From a virus, in IMG/VR virus record IMGVR_UViG_3300021197_000667, positions 1-27,080 of that record: DNA of 27,080 nucleotides, one strand, 5' to 3'. The first letter of the stretch is position 1. Every line of letters begins with the position of its first letter. The position numbers and the translations under genes are program-made. The notes under the pieces are model-generated. The model saw only the letters and a program-made list of their open reading frames with translations. It was not told the DNA's origin and did no database searches. Shown here in pieces: positions 19,927 to 27,080 of the stretch.

Positions 19927-22415
19927 TATGTAAAGAAGTCTTCTAGTGTTGCTCTGGGTTCTACATGCCACCCTATAGCGTCTAGAATAAACTTCAAGGG
20001 TTCGATGAATGATTTCTCAAACATTATATCATAGTCAACGTATTTATGCAACTTTATTTCTGCAGGTAATACTGCAGGAAACGATATCACATTTTCTCTG
20101 ATAGGGTTTGGCTTACGTAGATAAATGAACTTAATCTTCTCGCCATTCTTGATGGTTTCGTACCTCTTATCCAAGCCATTTTCTTCGATTGATTTGTTGT
20201 ACAACAAAGAACCTCGCACATGAATGGGTGTACCCTTTTTGTAAATATCTTGATTGGATATCCACTTATCAACATCACTTACACCTCTTGGGAATGCTAC
20301 TGCCTCAGGTGGTAGAGACTTAAACTCTGCCCTAAACCGTGAAATATAATCTTGTGTCTCTTGCTCTGTGCCTTCGATAATCACACGAAATATCTCTTTA
20401 AACTTATTACGAACAACTTCAGGTGTAGATGACTTGATAGCCTCAATGCCCATCATCTTAAGCTTTGGTTGTGCGTACTGCACTCCTTCGTTATTATGAA
20501 CGTTTAGGATATACCGTTTCTTGGCAGTCCATATTCCACGATCAGCAATAGCCTCTCTTGCCATAACCATACGTGGTTTATAAGCATTCATCTTCTTGAA
20601 TAGTTTATCATAAGACTTCTCAAGAACTTTCTCAAAGTGTTCCTCACAGATCTTACTTAGTGTCTTGACAGTATCTTTGGGGTTTAGCTTGTCAACCAAA
20701 GGACCAAAGTTAATGTACAGTGAGTCAGTATCGATAGCGATAACATAGTCTTGTCCTAGTGTATCCATGAGTTTATTCATCTCATCGTTGATGGCGTTCT
20801 CTGCCCAACGAATAGACAACTGACCTGATAGTGTAATGCCTTCTGCAATACGCATATCGAAGTAGCGAAAGTATTGATTGCCTAACGCACCATACAAAGA
20901 GTTGAGCAAGATCTTAATAGCCATCTGTCTATTCTCTAGCTGGTTGATCTCACGTTCTAATTCAATAGTCTTATTCTTTTCGTATGCCTGTTGAGCAAGT
21001 AGCATAGACTTCTTGATGACACTACGCTCTTCATAGTAGTTCTCAATAATCTTTGGAAGAATGCCTTGAAACTCTTTTGTGTATGCTGAACCATTTGCAG
21101 CAACAGACACGCCTTCAGTATCACAATCCTTTTCGAGATAGTAGTCAACACCATGTTTAAAAGTCTTACCGCCTATCAGCGTCTCAGGTGACATGTTATA
21201 TTGTACAATCAAGTTAGGATACAGACTGTTCAAGTCAAACGATACCACCCAATCATGAGCACCAACATAGGGATCTTTTACGTATCCTCCGGGGTAAGAA
21301 GATTTTATTTTCTTTTTGTTTGGTGGAACAATAATACCATTGGCATTTAGTTCACGATAAATGATAGAATCCCATATAGCAGTAGTGCCAAAGGTATCGC
21401 TATAGTTGACACCACCACGATATGCCATAGTCATAGCAAGAGTGATTAGACCCATCTTTTCTTCGAGTCGCTCAATGAGTTCCACGTCACGAATGTTATA
21501 GTCAATAAACTTCTGATGATCTTCTTTGTACAATGTGTATAGGTTACCATGTTCTTCATAGGATAGCTTGCGCTCACCTAATACCACATATGCAATATGA
21601 TCTAACTTATAAGACTCCTGTGCTCCATACGAATATCCAAACTTCTGAAACAGATCATAGTAATCAAGTTGCTGAACGCCAGTGATCTCATAGGCATCCA
21701 TACGTTTACCTTTGATATAAAGTTCACGTTGAGACACTAGCCCCCATGGAGATAGCCGCTTGACTGCTTCCTCAGATCCAATACGTCTGATACGATTGAC
21801 AAGATATGGAATGTCAAATAGTCTGACGTTCCAACCCGTAATAGCATCAGGACAGTTGCTAGACCACCATTCTATAAACTTAGCAAGGAGTTCCGTTTCA
21901 TTCTTACAGTGCCTATACTGTACAATAAGATCGTCTTTGTACACATTCTCAGCATCATACTCATCAAGACCCCACACATGATATACCTCACTTAGGCTTG
22001 ACTTGAGTGCAATAGAGATAACAGGGTGTGCTGCGTCTTCAGGAAAAGGGAAGCCCTCATCAGAAGCAACCTCAATGTCGATGTTGCACACATCAACTTT
22101 GCTTTGATCAAACTTTATTTCTGAGGGAAACTTATCTGTGATAAACTGTTGCACGAAGTTCTGATTTCCGTACACATCTAGGTTATCAACATCTTTATAT
22201 CTTTGTATGAAGTCTTTTGTTTCAGACATAGAAGAGAAGTGGATCTCTTCAAGCTGAACACCATCCATTGCTTTATGTTTGGCTGTTTTCTTATTGGACG
22301 GTAAATACAGTTTTGGTTCAAACTTGTACTTGGCCTCTATTCTTTTTCCGTAGTTATTCACTCCACGATACAGGATAGAGCTACCGTATCGATTAACGCT
22401 AGTATAAAAGTTCAT
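19926..22415 (-). CDS. 43: Replicative DNA polymerase, family B, T4 gp43 type
   Basis: An 829-residue polymerase with 3'-5' proofreading. Exonuclease motifs: CNIDIEVAS (Exo I), [15 protein letters not shown] (Exo II) and [13 protein letters not shown] (Exo III). Polymerase motifs: [16 protein letters not shown] (motif A), [14 protein letters not shown] (motif B) and [11 protein letters not shown] (motif C), then [10 protein letters not shown]. The C-terminal end [10 protein letters not shown] probably holds the sliding clamp peptide. It is somewhat shorter than T4 gp43 (898). No intein or split is seen. GGAGG lies 4 bases before the ATG. Confidence 0.97.
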   Translation of the reverse strand: MNFYTSVNRYGSSILYRGVNNYGKRIEAKYKFEPKLYLPSNKKTAKHKAMDGVQLEEIHFSSMSETKDFIQRYKDVDNLDVYGNQNFVQQFITDKFPSEIKFDQSKVDVCNIDIEVASDEGFPFPEDAAHPVISIALKSSLSEVYHVWGLDEYDAENVYKDDLIVQYRHCKNETELLAKFIEWWSSNCPDAITGWNVRLFDIPYLVNRIRRIGSEEAVKRLSPWGLVSQRELYIKGKRMDAYEITGVQQLDYYDLFQKFGYSYGAQESYKLDHIAYVVLGERKLSYEEHGNLYTLYKEDHQKFIDYNIRDVELIERLEEKMGLITLAMTMAYRGGVNYSDTFGTTAIWDSIIYRELNANGIIVPPNKKKIKSSYPGGYVKDPYVGAHDWVVSFDLNSLYPNLIVQYNMSPETLIGGKTFKHGVDYYLEKDCDTEGVSVAANGSAYTKEFQGILPKIIENYYEERSVIKKSMLLAQQAYEKNKTIELEREINQLENRQMAIKILLNSLYGALGNQYFRYFDMRIAEGITLSGQLSIRWAENAINDEMNKLMDTLGQDYVIAIDTDSLYINFGPLVDKLNPKDTVKTLSKICEEHFEKVLEKSYDKLFKKMNAYKPRMVMAREAIADRGIWTAKKRYILNVHNNEGVQYAQPKLKMMGIEAIKSSTPEVVRNKFKEIFRVIIEGTEQETQDYISRFRAEFKSLPPEAVAFPRGVSDVDKWISNQDIYKKGTPIHVRGSLLYNKSIEENGLDKRYETIKNGEKIKFIYLRKPNPIRENVISFPAVLPAEIKLHKYVDYDIMFEKSFIEPLKFILDAIGWHVEPRATLEDFFT

Positions 22416-22434
22416 ATATCCTCCAAACTTACAC

Positions 22435-23154
22435 TCAGCTATTATAATATAGTTTATCTAGAAAGTCAACCGCTTTTGGATGCATTTGTTTATTACATCC
22501 TTTGCACGGAGATTTTTCTCTTTTTCCTTTTAGTAAATCTTTTTGAAATGATTTCAAAATATCGTTCTCAGACAAGTATTCTTTTATTGTTTGTGTATGA
22601 ACATTCTCTAACACAGTTGGATTGAACCACTCATTACAACACAGATTGTAATCGCCATTGTAGTTTATGTATACAACATAAAAGGGCTTTTCACAAAACA
22701 GCCCATACTTAGGGTGTCTAGGATTAGATTGTGTTAGTTCATTTTCGATTGCGCCAGCTCTGTTATGATATACATTTTTTACGCTAGTGCGTTTGTCTAC
22801 AACATGAAAATCGTATTTATCTGTAGCTTCTTGTGGCGTTAGTTTAGACTCGTCATAAATGCTATAGTCTACTTTATATAGTTTATTTATCTTATCAAGG
22901 TATTTGTCTACTCTATTTCCATTAGTAGAAAGCTTTACCTTAAAGGTAGAAAGCCTGTCAAGCATATCTGAAAAGTTTGGATGTAGTGTTGGTTCGCCCC
23001 TTCCTGATATGTGAAAGGTAACACTTTGCATTTCTTTTGCATGTTTTATAATAACATCTAAAGTATCCAAAGACATGTTTAGATTTGAGTTAGGATAACC
23101 AGAACTCCTTGGACAAAAAGCACATTTCATGTCACAGAGTTCTGTTATATTCAA
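22435..23154 (-). CDS. Radical SAM protein with SPASM/twitch-like C-terminus
   Basis: A 239-residue protein. The CxxxCxxC motif (CDMKCAFCP, residues 7-15) binds the SAM 4Fe-4S cluster; [11 protein letters not shown] matches the GGE-type SAM loop. Further cysteines in LFCEKPF, NLCCNEW and SPCKGCN suggest auxiliary clusters, as in SPASM/twitch proteins that modify peptides or sugars. The start is uncertain: the first usual codon is TTG at 23154, only six residues before the first Cys, and it cuts the expected first beta-strand ([12 protein letters not shown]). The frame is open for nine more codons upstream without ATG, GTG or TTG, but with ATA and ATT at good distance from GGAAGA. Substrate unknown. 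Confidence 0.8.
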   Translation of the reverse strand: MNITELCDMKCAFCPRSSGYPNSNLNMSLDTLDVIIKHAKEMQSVTFHISGRGEPTLHPNFSDMLDRLSTFKVKLSTNGNRVDKYLDKINKLYKVDYSIYDESKLTPQEATDKYDFHVVDKRTSVKNVYHNRAGAIENELTQSNPRHPKYGLFCEKPFYVVYINYNGDYNLCCNEWFNPTVLENVHTQTIKEYLSENDILKSFQKDLLKGKREKSPCKGCNKQMHPKAVDFLDKLYYNS

Positions 23155-23165
23155 TTCAATAATAA

Positions 23166-23297
23166 TTATAGATTTCTTCCATCAATCGTATGAGTTCCCG
23201 AATTGTGTAAAGCCCATCTAAAGCTATCCCACATATCCCACCCTTCTGATCTAAGTTTGGTATACCATTGTTTAAATCTTCTATATCGTAGGATCAT
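23166..23297 (-). CDS. Small basic phage protein
   Basis: A 43-residue protein beginning MILRYRRFKQWYTKLRSEGW, then MWDSFRWALHNSG. It is rich in Trp and Arg and has an amphipathic helix. The start could be any of the in-frame ATGs at 23297, 23309 or 23336; 23297 gives the shortest overlap with the preceding gene. No function recognised. Confidence 0.5.
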   Translation of the reverse strand: MILRYRRFKQWYTKLRSEGWDMWDSFRWALHNSGTHTIDGRNL

Positions 23298-23478
23298 ACT
23301 GTTCGCCATTATATCCGGGGTAACTTTGACCTTCATGTACCCCTGAGTTACAGCCCACAACTACTATAAGTAATAAGATTATAGACCAGAGAGTAACCCT
23401 TTTGCTCCACATAATGAATGCATCAAAGGTTCTCTCTGCTTCAGCCTGTGCCGCCGCTCTTACTTCTTCGGCTGTCAT
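23281..23478 (-). CDS. Small single-span membrane protein
   Basis: A 65-residue protein. An N-terminal helix (MTAEEVRAAAQAEAERTFDA) leads to one membrane segment at about residues 29-42 (TLWSIILLLIVVVGC), then a polar tail GYNGEQYDPTI. The VVGC end of the span looks like a lipobox, but it lies 40 residues in, too far for a standard lipoprotein signal. The ATG overlaps the previous stop as ATGA. Function unknown. Confidence 0.6.
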   Translation of the reverse strand: MTAEEVRAAAQAEAERTFDAFIMWSKRVTLWSIILLLIVVVGCNSGVHEGQSYPGYNGEQYDPTI

Positions 23479-23654
23479 AAAGATCTTGTTCCATAGTATG
23501 AGCGATATATCTCAGATAGTTCGTGCTGATCAGTAGATTTTTGTACAACATAATCTTCTTTATCAATCCTGTGACCATCTGCGATAGCCATAGCATCCTC
23601 TAAACGTGAAGCTATGGCTAATATTTCTCCATCTTTTTTTCTGATTATATGCAT
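23475..23654 (-). CDS. Small phage protein of unknown function
   Basis: A 59-residue soluble protein, MHIIRKKDGEILAIASRLED, then AMAIADGHRIDKEDYVVQKS. The ATG at 23654 forms a TAATG overlap with the preceding membrane protein gene; an in-frame ATG 18 bases upstream lies inside that gene. The pattern is a small beta-beta-alpha domain. No function recognised. Confidence 0.6.
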   Translation of the reverse strand: MHIIRKKDGEILAIASRLEDAMAIADGHRIDKEDYVVQKSTDQHELSEIYRSYYGTRSL

Positions 23655-23824
23655 TAGTTTAAACCAAAACAAGGAAGTATATTAAGATTGCAATACCGAC
23701 CATAATCCTCAAGACCTACCATTGCCATCAGCATTAGTACTGGCACAACAGCAATCATAAAAAATATAACTAAGAAAGCCCATCCCAATCCTTTAGTTGT
23801 ACAATAATGTGTTTGCTCACTCAT
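23654..23824 (-). CDS. 56-residue single-span membrane protein
   Basis: ATG at 23824 with GGAG 7 bases upstream, to TAA at 23654. The protein has one long hydrophobic segment, about residues 13-37 (LGWAFLVIFFMIAVVPVLML), flanked by polar ends. It fits exactly between its neighbours, with TAATG coupling downstream. Function unknown. Confidence 0.65.
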   Translation of the reverse strand: MSEQTHYCTTKGLGWAFLVIFFMIAVVPVLMLMAMVGLEDYGRYCNLNILPCFGLN

Positions 23825-23825
23825 A

Positions 23826-24062
23826 TCAACGCTCCACTAATATTATAGTATTCTGAGAATCATGGTAATCTCCGCTTTCATAGTAATCACGAAAAGCTTC
23901 TTCTTTTATCATTACACCATCTTTTACACGATAGGTTATGATTTCTCTACGAACAACTCCATTAGTATTTGCATCGAATATAGATTTAAATGGACCTTCA
24001 TCACTCATTTTCATAAAATCACCTGCTGTAGTAAACTTCAAATCTTGCATTTCATTATTCAT
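23826..24062 (-). CDS. Small conserved-type phage protein
   Basis: A 78-residue protein, MNNEMQDLKFTTAGDFMKMS, DEGPFKSIFDANTNGVVRRE, IITYRVKDGVMIKEEAFRDY, ending DSQNTIILVER. It resembles a conserved hypothetical protein I recall from marine T4-like phages (KFxTAGDxMxxxDxGP ... VRREIITYRxKDG). The ATG at 24062 overlaps the previous stop. Soluble; function unknown. Confidence 0.6.
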   Translation of the reverse strand: MNNEMQDLKFTTAGDFMKMSDEGPFKSIFDANTNGVVRREIITYRVKDGVMIKEEAFRDYYESGDYHDSQNTIILVER

Positions 24063-24480
24063 GTTCGCCGCCAAGACCTCTCCCATTATAAAAACCATAT
24101 GGCTTGCGCTTTGCTACTTCAAAGGTAGCCACGGTTATTGCAACTGCGGCTAGTAGTAATGCGTGTAGCATCATGCTAACTACTCCTGCCCACATGCTAC
24201 CTGCAATAATACCAAACACAATACACCACATCCAAGCTAGTACTTGCATGATCATGTGGCGTGTATTTAAATCAGGAATATTCTTTAATGGATTAGTATT
24301 ATGATCCATTACTACATTCCAACAGTTATGTACCCATTCTCTCATTGATATAACCTTTCTAAAAGTTACTTTTAAAGGATAGTGTGCATCAACATCGTCA
24401 CGAAATTCAATGGCATCGTTAATGTCATTAAACTTTTCAGAGACTTTGCGATCTCTAAAAAATGCTGTTACCTTATACAT
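24055..24480 (-). CDS. Membrane protein with two central spans
   Basis: A 141-residue protein. The N-terminal 70 residues are soluble (TAFFRDRKVSEKFNDINDAI), followed by two membrane segments (MIMQVLAWMWCIVFGIIAGS and AGVVSMMLHALLLAAVAITV), and a polar tail ending GRGLGGEHE. The ATG at 24480 is chosen for its TGATG overlap with the previous stop and a GAGAG site 6 bases upstream. I recall similar proteins with a GEHE end in marine T4-like phages. Function unknown. Confidence 0.65.
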   Translation of the reverse strand: MYKVTAFFRDRKVSEKFNDINDAIEFRDDVDAHYPLKVTFRKVISMREWVHNCWNVVMDHNTNPLKNIPDLNTRHMIMQVLAWMWCIVFGIIAGSMWAGVVSMMLHALLLAAVAITVATFEVAKRKPYGFYNGRGLGGEHE

Positions 24481-24710
24481 CACTTTCTCTCTGATACAAA
24501 CTCGTAAAGTTTTTCAGCTTGGGATTTTATTTCATCTGGATTTAAAGCTTTTGGTACATACTGTTTCCAAGCTTCTAGTGCTTGTTCAGTATCTTCCTTA
24601 TACATTCCTAACATTTTATTGGCAAGTTCTACTTGCATGTCGTAATGTTTGTCTGCGATTTCTTTTGCCATGTTTAATACATCATAGCGGATTTGATACG
24701 GATTTGACAT
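24480..24710 (-). CDS. Helical phage protein of unknown function
   Basis: A 76-residue protein beginning MSNPYQIRYDVLNMAKEIAD, then KHYDMQVELANKMLGMYKED, ending IKSQAEKLYEFVSERK. It is almost entirely helical. I recall closely similar proteins in many marine T4-like phages. A late promoter box lies about 90 bases upstream and a stable hairpin is in the leader. AGGAGA lies upstream of the ATG. Function unknown. Confidence 0.68.
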   Translation of the reverse strand: MSNPYQIRYDVLNMAKEIADKHYDMQVELANKMLGMYKEDTEQALEAWKQYVPKALNPDEIKSQAEKLYEFVSERK

Positions 24711-24746
24711 TTAAGTCTCCTATTTTTTGTGTTGTGTGTGTGACTA

Positions 24747-24768
24747 AGAGGGCGATCTCCCGCCCTCT
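24747..24768. other. Stable hairpin in the leader before 24710
   Basis: AGAGGGCG (24747-24754) pairs with CGCCCTCT (24761-24768) over 8 pairs with a 6-base loop. On the plus strand it is followed by AACTTTTT; on the minus strand it has no T tract. It may be a weak terminator or a leader structure. The rest of 24711-24788 holds nothing else I can name. Confidence 0.6.
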
Positions 24769-24788
24769 AACTTTTTAAGGTCTTCTCA

Positions 24789-24938
24789 TTATAAAGATGT
24801 ATTTATAATACATTCACTTTCTTGGCTGTACGCATCATATACTGCATAAAAACCTATTAATATACAGACAAGAATCAGCGTAGACATTACTGCAAAGCAT
24901 GCCAAACCAAGTCTTTCGACCAACTCTGATGTCATCAT
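24789..24938 (-). CDS. 49-residue single-span membrane protein coupled to atpE
   Basis: ATG at 24938 shares a base with the atpE stop (TAATGATG); stop TAA at 24789. One hydrophobic segment covers about residues 12-35 (LACFAVMSTLILVCILIGFY), with a short N-terminal [11 protein letters not shown] and a polar tail. The tight coupling to atpE suggests linked expression; a role in assembling or regulating the rotor is only a guess. A second ATG is at 24935. Confidence 0.6.
   Translation of the reverse strand: MMTSELVERLGLACFAVMSTLILVCILIGFYAVYDAYSQESECIINTSL
24800..24807 (-). promoter_or_regulatory. T4-type late promoter box
   Basis: TATAAATA on the minus strand, inside the last codons of the 49-residue protein, about 90 bases before the gene at 24710. 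It could give late expression to the small membrane-protein cluster. Confidence 0.55.
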
Positions 24939-25159
24939 TATACGGCAAACATTAGTAGAAGTGCAACAAGAAATGCAAAGATTCCTAATGCTTCTGCAAA
25001 TGCTATACCAACAAACATTGTTGAGTTGTCAGCCTTTTTAGGCATGTGCTTTAATACACTACCCACTACCATTGAAACTCCGATAGCTGCACCGCCCATT
25101 GCGAAGGTTGCTAGTCCTGCGCCAATATATGCGCCCATTGTTGCGATATCACCGGTCAT
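24938..25159 (-). CDS. atpE: F-type ATP synthase subunit c homologue
   Basis: A 73-residue hairpin protein of two membrane helices, the proteolipid of the F0 rotor ring. Helix 1 has the glycine repeat [20 protein letters not shown]; helix 2 has [20 protein letters not shown], with the proton-carrying Glu at residue 56 in the AEALGIF motif typical of alphaproteobacteria. The polar loop, [11 protein letters not shown], lacks the conserved RQP/RNP arginine that contacts F1 gamma/epsilon. The second ATG (25159) is preferred, 7 bases after GGGAG. Neighbours: a small helical protein overlapping upstream and a membrane protein coupled downstream. Expressed from the hsp20 promoters. Assignment is strong; whether it enters the host ring is inference. 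Confidence 0.88.
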   Translation of the reverse strand: MTGDIATMGAYIGAGLATFAMGGAAIGVSMVVGSVLKHMPKKADNSTMFVGIAFAEALGIFAFLVALLLMFAV

Positions 25160-25328
25160 CATGTAACTCCCGAATTTGCAACATACAACGTTTGGCTTCC
25201 TCGTGGTAACCCATTCTTGCGAGTTCCGCTGCCGCTCTCGAATATCCCACCGTCTGCGTGAAGCGATCTAATGAAGACCACAAACCCGACAAGGGTGAGA
25301 AGACATAGTTTGCTACTAAAGCTGTCAT
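25149..25328 (-). CDS. Small helical protein upstream of atpE
   Basis: A 59-residue protein starting [20 protein letters not shown], then [20 protein letters not shown]. Its middle, two short helices with AAAELARMG, recalls DUF1127-type proteins, but it is too divergent to assign. The ATG at 25328 gives a TAATG overlap with the DUF1127 gene, AAGGA 8 bases upstream. It overlaps atpE by 11 bases. Confidence 0.6.
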   Translation of the reverse strand: MTALVANYVFSPLSGLWSSLDRFTQTVGYSRAAAELARMGYHEEAKRCMLQIRELHDDR

Positions 25329-25555
25329 TATACCCATCCTTTTAGATTAGGATTTGAACGTGCAACGTGATGAATGTCGCCACGACCAAGACCAATATCT
25401 GCTAACTCATAATCAGTTAACTTGGATAGTTCTCTTTCAGTTTCACGGATCATTTTGCGATTCGCTCTATGCTGAATAAGAGTTCTTAGTGCTTCGATGA
25501 TAGTTTCAATTGCCCTCGTTGAGTAGCTGTGGGCTGCTAGTATTGCTTGTGTCAT
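25328..25555 (-). CDS. DUF1127 (YjiS-like) protein
   Basis: A 75-residue protein: basic N-terminal helices (TIIEALRTLIQHRANRKMIR) and the DUF1127 signature ELSKLTDYELADIGLGRGDI. DUF1127 proteins are small, common in alphaproteobacteria, and in some species take part in sRNA, phosphate or stress responses. The ATG at 25555 has GAGGAAA 7 bases upstream. It overlaps hsp20 by 50 bases. A host-derived gene in a phage. Confidence 0.82.
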   Translation of the reverse strand: MTQAILAAHSYSTRAIETIIEALRTLIQHRANRKMIRETERELSKLTDYELADIGLGRGDIHHVARSNPNLKGWV

Positions 25556-25976
25556 TTTGTTTCCTCGTTTGACCAATATTGATTTTACGAGGACGCATTT
25601 CTTCAGGGATCACATACTGCAAATCAATTGCCAGAATGCCATCTTGAATATCTGCTCCGTTTACATTTACATGTTCGGACAGCCTAAAGGTTCGTTTAAA
25701 TTTCTTTGTCGAAATGCCACGATGGATAAACTCTCTACCTTTAGAGACATGTTCCCCTGTAACAGTCAAGGTTCTATCTTTAACTTCTACAGTTATCTCA
25801 TCTTGTGAAAAACCTGCGATAGCAAGTTCAATCAAGTAATCCGACTCAGATGTTCTAATGATATTATGAGGTGGATAATGATCTTGAGCATGTTTCGCTG
25901 TGAACTCTAGTTCACTGAACAGATGGTCAAAACCAACAAAAGATGAACGTGGGAATAGTTGTTGTAAGCCTGTCAT
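25506..25976 (-). CDS. hsp20: Small heat shock protein Hsp20/IbpA type
   Basis: A 156-residue alpha-crystallin chaperone. After an N-terminal part (LFPRSSFVGFDHLFSELEFT) comes the crystallin domain: YPPHNIIRTSESDYLIELAI, AGFSQDEITVEVKDRTLTVT, GISTKKFKRTFRLSEHVNVN, DGILAIDLQYVIPEE, then the IxI motif in RKINIG. It holds unfolding proteins, in T4-like phages probably aiding capsid or photosynthetic proteins. The ATG at 25976 follows AAAAGGAGATAACA. Both early and late promoter elements precede it. Confidence 0.93.
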   Translation of the reverse strand: MTGLQQLFPRSSFVGFDHLFSELEFTAKHAQDHYPPHNIIRTSESDYLIELAIAGFSQDEITVEVKDRTLTVTGEHVSKGREFIHRGISTKKFKRTFRLSEHVNVNGADIQDGILAIDLQYVIPEEMRPRKINIGQTRKQNDTSNTSSPQLLNEGN

Positions 25977-26037
25977 TGTTATCTCCTTTTGAGCAAGCAA
26001 GATTATATTACAGCCAGATTATTCTGCACTGCAACAT

Positions 26038-26045
26038 TATTTATA
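26038..26045 (-). promoter_or_regulatory. T4-type late promoter box upstream of hsp20
   Basis: TATAAATA on the minus strand, 62 bases before the hsp20 ATG and 6 bases below the early -10 box. Confidence 0.65.
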
Positions 26046-26051
26046 ACATAT

Positions 26052-26080
26052 AATATAGTACAAGTTATGCTATTTGTCAA
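26052..26080 (-). promoter_or_regulatory. Early sigma70-type promoter of hsp20/atpE unit
   Basis: Minus-strand TTGACA (26080-26075), 17 bases, TATATT (26057-26052). It gives a leader of about 70 bases before the hsp20 ATG. The 123-base gap 25977-26099 is otherwise AT-rich and contains the late box. Confidence 0.85.
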
Positions 26081-26099
26081 TACCTAATATGCAAAAAAG

Positions 26100-26621
26100 T
26101 TAAGACCAACCAAAAGAAAATCCAACTCTAGAGCTATCAGGCACTGCACAATGAAATACGCCTGTAGGCACATATACAAAATCACCCTGTACTAGTCTTT
26201 TAGAGAACGTAGACTTCGTAGTCATACTCTGTGTACTATCATTATAGTCACAACCATTCTCAAAGATTTTCCAAGGCATAGATCCTTTTATCATTACAAA
26301 GAATACTTCCATTCCATCTTTGTGAGGTGGAGATGCTAGAGCGTTAGGACTAAACCCCGCATAGCAATGGCAAGATATATGTAAAGTGTTAAGTATCTTT
26401 CCTAATTCAACTTTGACATGTCTAACAATAGGAAAATCATTAGTTTCAACATTAGCCCATATCTTATGCGGATCTCTTGCTCTAGTATTGCCATTAAGAA
26501 ATGATTGATCGAAGTACGGTACTAGATCATCCCAACTAGGAAAAACATTTCTAGAAAGATCTAACTGTCCATGAAATGCTTTCCTATTTGCTATAGCCTC
26601 TGCTAGTCCGTCTGGGATCAT
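26100..26621 (-). CDS. JmjC/cupin-8-like Fe(II)/2OG oxygenase-like protein
   Basis: A 173-residue protein. SPPHKDGMEVFFVMIKGSMP gives the HxD ligands and a strand, followed by WKIFENG, QGDFVYVPTGVFHCAVPDSS with the distal His, and GFSFGWS at the end. This is the cupin-8/JmjC layout of protein or RNA hydroxylases. At 173 residues it is a minimal jelly roll. The ATG at 26621 follows the regA stop by two bases; the GGGAA site is distant. Substrate unknown. Confidence 0.62.
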   Translation of the reverse strand: MIPDGLAEAIANRKAFHGQLDLSRNVFPSWDDLVPYFDQSFLNGNTRARDPHKIWANVETNDFPIVRHVKVELGKILNTLHISCHCYAGFSPNALASPPHKDGMEVFFVMIKGSMPWKIFENGCDYNDSTQSMTTKSTFSKRLVQGDFVYVPTGVFHCAVPDSSRVGFSFGWS

Positions 26622-26623
26622 TG

Positions 26624-27034
26624 CTATTTATTCCCAATATTATACTTTGGGCAAAGCTCCCAATCACTTTTTTCTTTGTATGGAATGATTTTAATCAGAC
26701 GTAATGGAGCACATGGATATTCAGCATCCTTATTTGCCCAATCAAGCAACCCCCAATCACTTAGTAATGTAGCGATTGTGTTTCTGCGTTCAATGTCTGT
26801 TTGTTCTAGATTTGCTTTTTTGCCATCAAGCATAAACAGTTCTTTAAAGTGGACTATAAAGTATCTACCCTGTTTATGTAAGATATGACATGATTGGAAC
26901 AACTTCTTGTCTTTACGTGAAGCTACACCAATACGTGTAAGTGTTTCTCTTATTTTTAAAAAATCATCTGGTTCATTTAAAGTGACTTCAAGCATATCGC
27001 TTGGCACCCATTCGACAATGTTATTTTCTTCCAC
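26624..27034 (-). CDS. regA: RegA translational repressor
   Basis: A 136-residue homologue of T4 RegA, which binds early mRNA start regions and blocks their translation. The core LNEPDDFLKIRETLTRIGVA, KKLFQSCHILHKQGRYFIVH, FKELFMLDGKK and ERRNTIATLLSDWGLLDW follow T4 RegA closely, as does the end SDWELCPKYNIGN. The start is GTG at 27034 after AAGGTGAG; T4 RegA starts at the position of the ATG at 26995, so this form has 13 extra N-terminal residues or the true start is internal. It sits, as in T4, in the replication region. Confidence 0.93.
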   Translation of the reverse strand: MEENNIVEWVPSDMLEVTLNEPDDFLKIRETLTRIGVASRKDKKLFQSCHILHKQGRYFIVHFKELFMLDGKKANLEQTDIERRNTIATLLSDWGLLDWANKDAEYPCAPLRLIKIIPYKEKSDWELCPKYNIGNK

Positions 27035-27080
27035 CTTTGCTCACCTTCTTTTTTATTATTATTATTTGTTCAGGTGATAA
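27021..27080 (-). CDS. C-terminal end of an upstream gene (partial)
   Basis: The minus-strand frame entering at 27080 reads LSPEQIIIIKKKVSKGGRK and stops TAA at 27021, overlapping the regA start by 14 bases. In T4 the gene before regA is clamp loader 62, so that is a possibility by position only. Too short to identify. Confidence 0.4.
   Translation of the reverse strand, partial: LSPEQIIIIKKKVSKGGRK

Noticed and set aside
23341-23478. Lipoprotein call for the protein with a VVGC end
   Set aside because: The cysteine lies about 43 residues in, with a charged helix in front, unlike a signal peptide.
24747-24768. Firm terminator call on the minus strand
   Set aside because: No T tract follows on that strand; only the plus strand has one and no plus gene precedes it.
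27041-27066. TTATTATTATTATT run as a repeat array
   Set aside because: It is a short stretch of ATA codons at the end of the upstream gene, too short for a functional repeat.
1-27080. CRISPR array, insertion sequence, integrase or attachment site
   Set aside because: No regularly spaced repeats, transposase, integrase or terminal inverted repeats were seen; the gene content is that of a strictly lytic T4-like phage.

Overview
The window is part of a T4-like myovirus genome (or a metagenomic contig of one), most likely infecting a marine alphaproteobacterium. The phage identity rests on RegA, a family B DNA polymerase (gp43 type), a UvsX recombinase, a DnaB-type gp41 helicase, ThyX, T4-type late promoter boxes (TATAAATA), and very tight gene packing with ATGA, TTGA and TAATG overlaps. 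The alphaproteobacterial host is inferred from host-like elements: a circularly permuted tmRNA gene whose tag begins ANDN, an alpha-type ATP synthase c subunit, and small DUF1127, DUF1289 and YdcH/DUF465-like proteins. Almost everything is on the minus strand; only two short late-gene islands (4394-5063 and 5816-6292) are on the plus strand.

Layout in minus-strand transcription order, right to left. 27080-26100: end of an upstream gene, regA, and a JmjC/cupin-like oxygenase. 26080-24789: an early plus late promoter, then hsp20, a DUF1127 protein, a small helical protein, atpE and a 49-residue membrane protein, all overlapping. 24710-22435: seven short, mostly membrane or unknown proteins, then a radical SAM protein. 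22415-12936: replication and sugar block: DNA polymerase, primase-like protein, small protein, DNA methyltransferase, TET-associated-type glycosyltransferase, coiled-coil protein, KdsA, KdsB, cupin, cytidylyltransferase, truncated UDP-sugar dehydrogenase, UvsX. 12939-8381: 2OG oxygenase, small protein, gp41 helicase, 39-residue basic protein, ThyX, a second 2OG oxygenase, DUF3310, a MazG-like protein. 8368-6293: a PD-(D/E)XK-like protein paired with Dam methylase. 6292-3831: two modules, each with a divergent early/late promoter pair. 3838-2815: small paralogous proteins, DUF1289, YdcH-like. 2735-1: PiT-like phosphate transporter, permuted tmRNA, small membrane protein, outer-membrane-like barrel, hydroxylase-like protein and the start of a secreted protein.

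How the genes may work together: the replication genes are standard T4-type. Around them sit functions that could rewire the host: energy (c subunit of the proton-driven rotor), phosphate uptake (PiT-like), ribosome rescue (tmRNA), protein folding (Hsp20), nucleotide pools (ThyX, two MazG-like proteins), and a sugar-nucleotide set (KDO-8-P synthase, CMP-KDO synthetase, cytidylyltransferase, UDP-sugar dehydrogenase) next to a glycosyltransferase of the type linked to phage DNA hypermodification. No tRNA gene or CRISPR array was seen. All family calls come from reading motifs by eye; no search was run.
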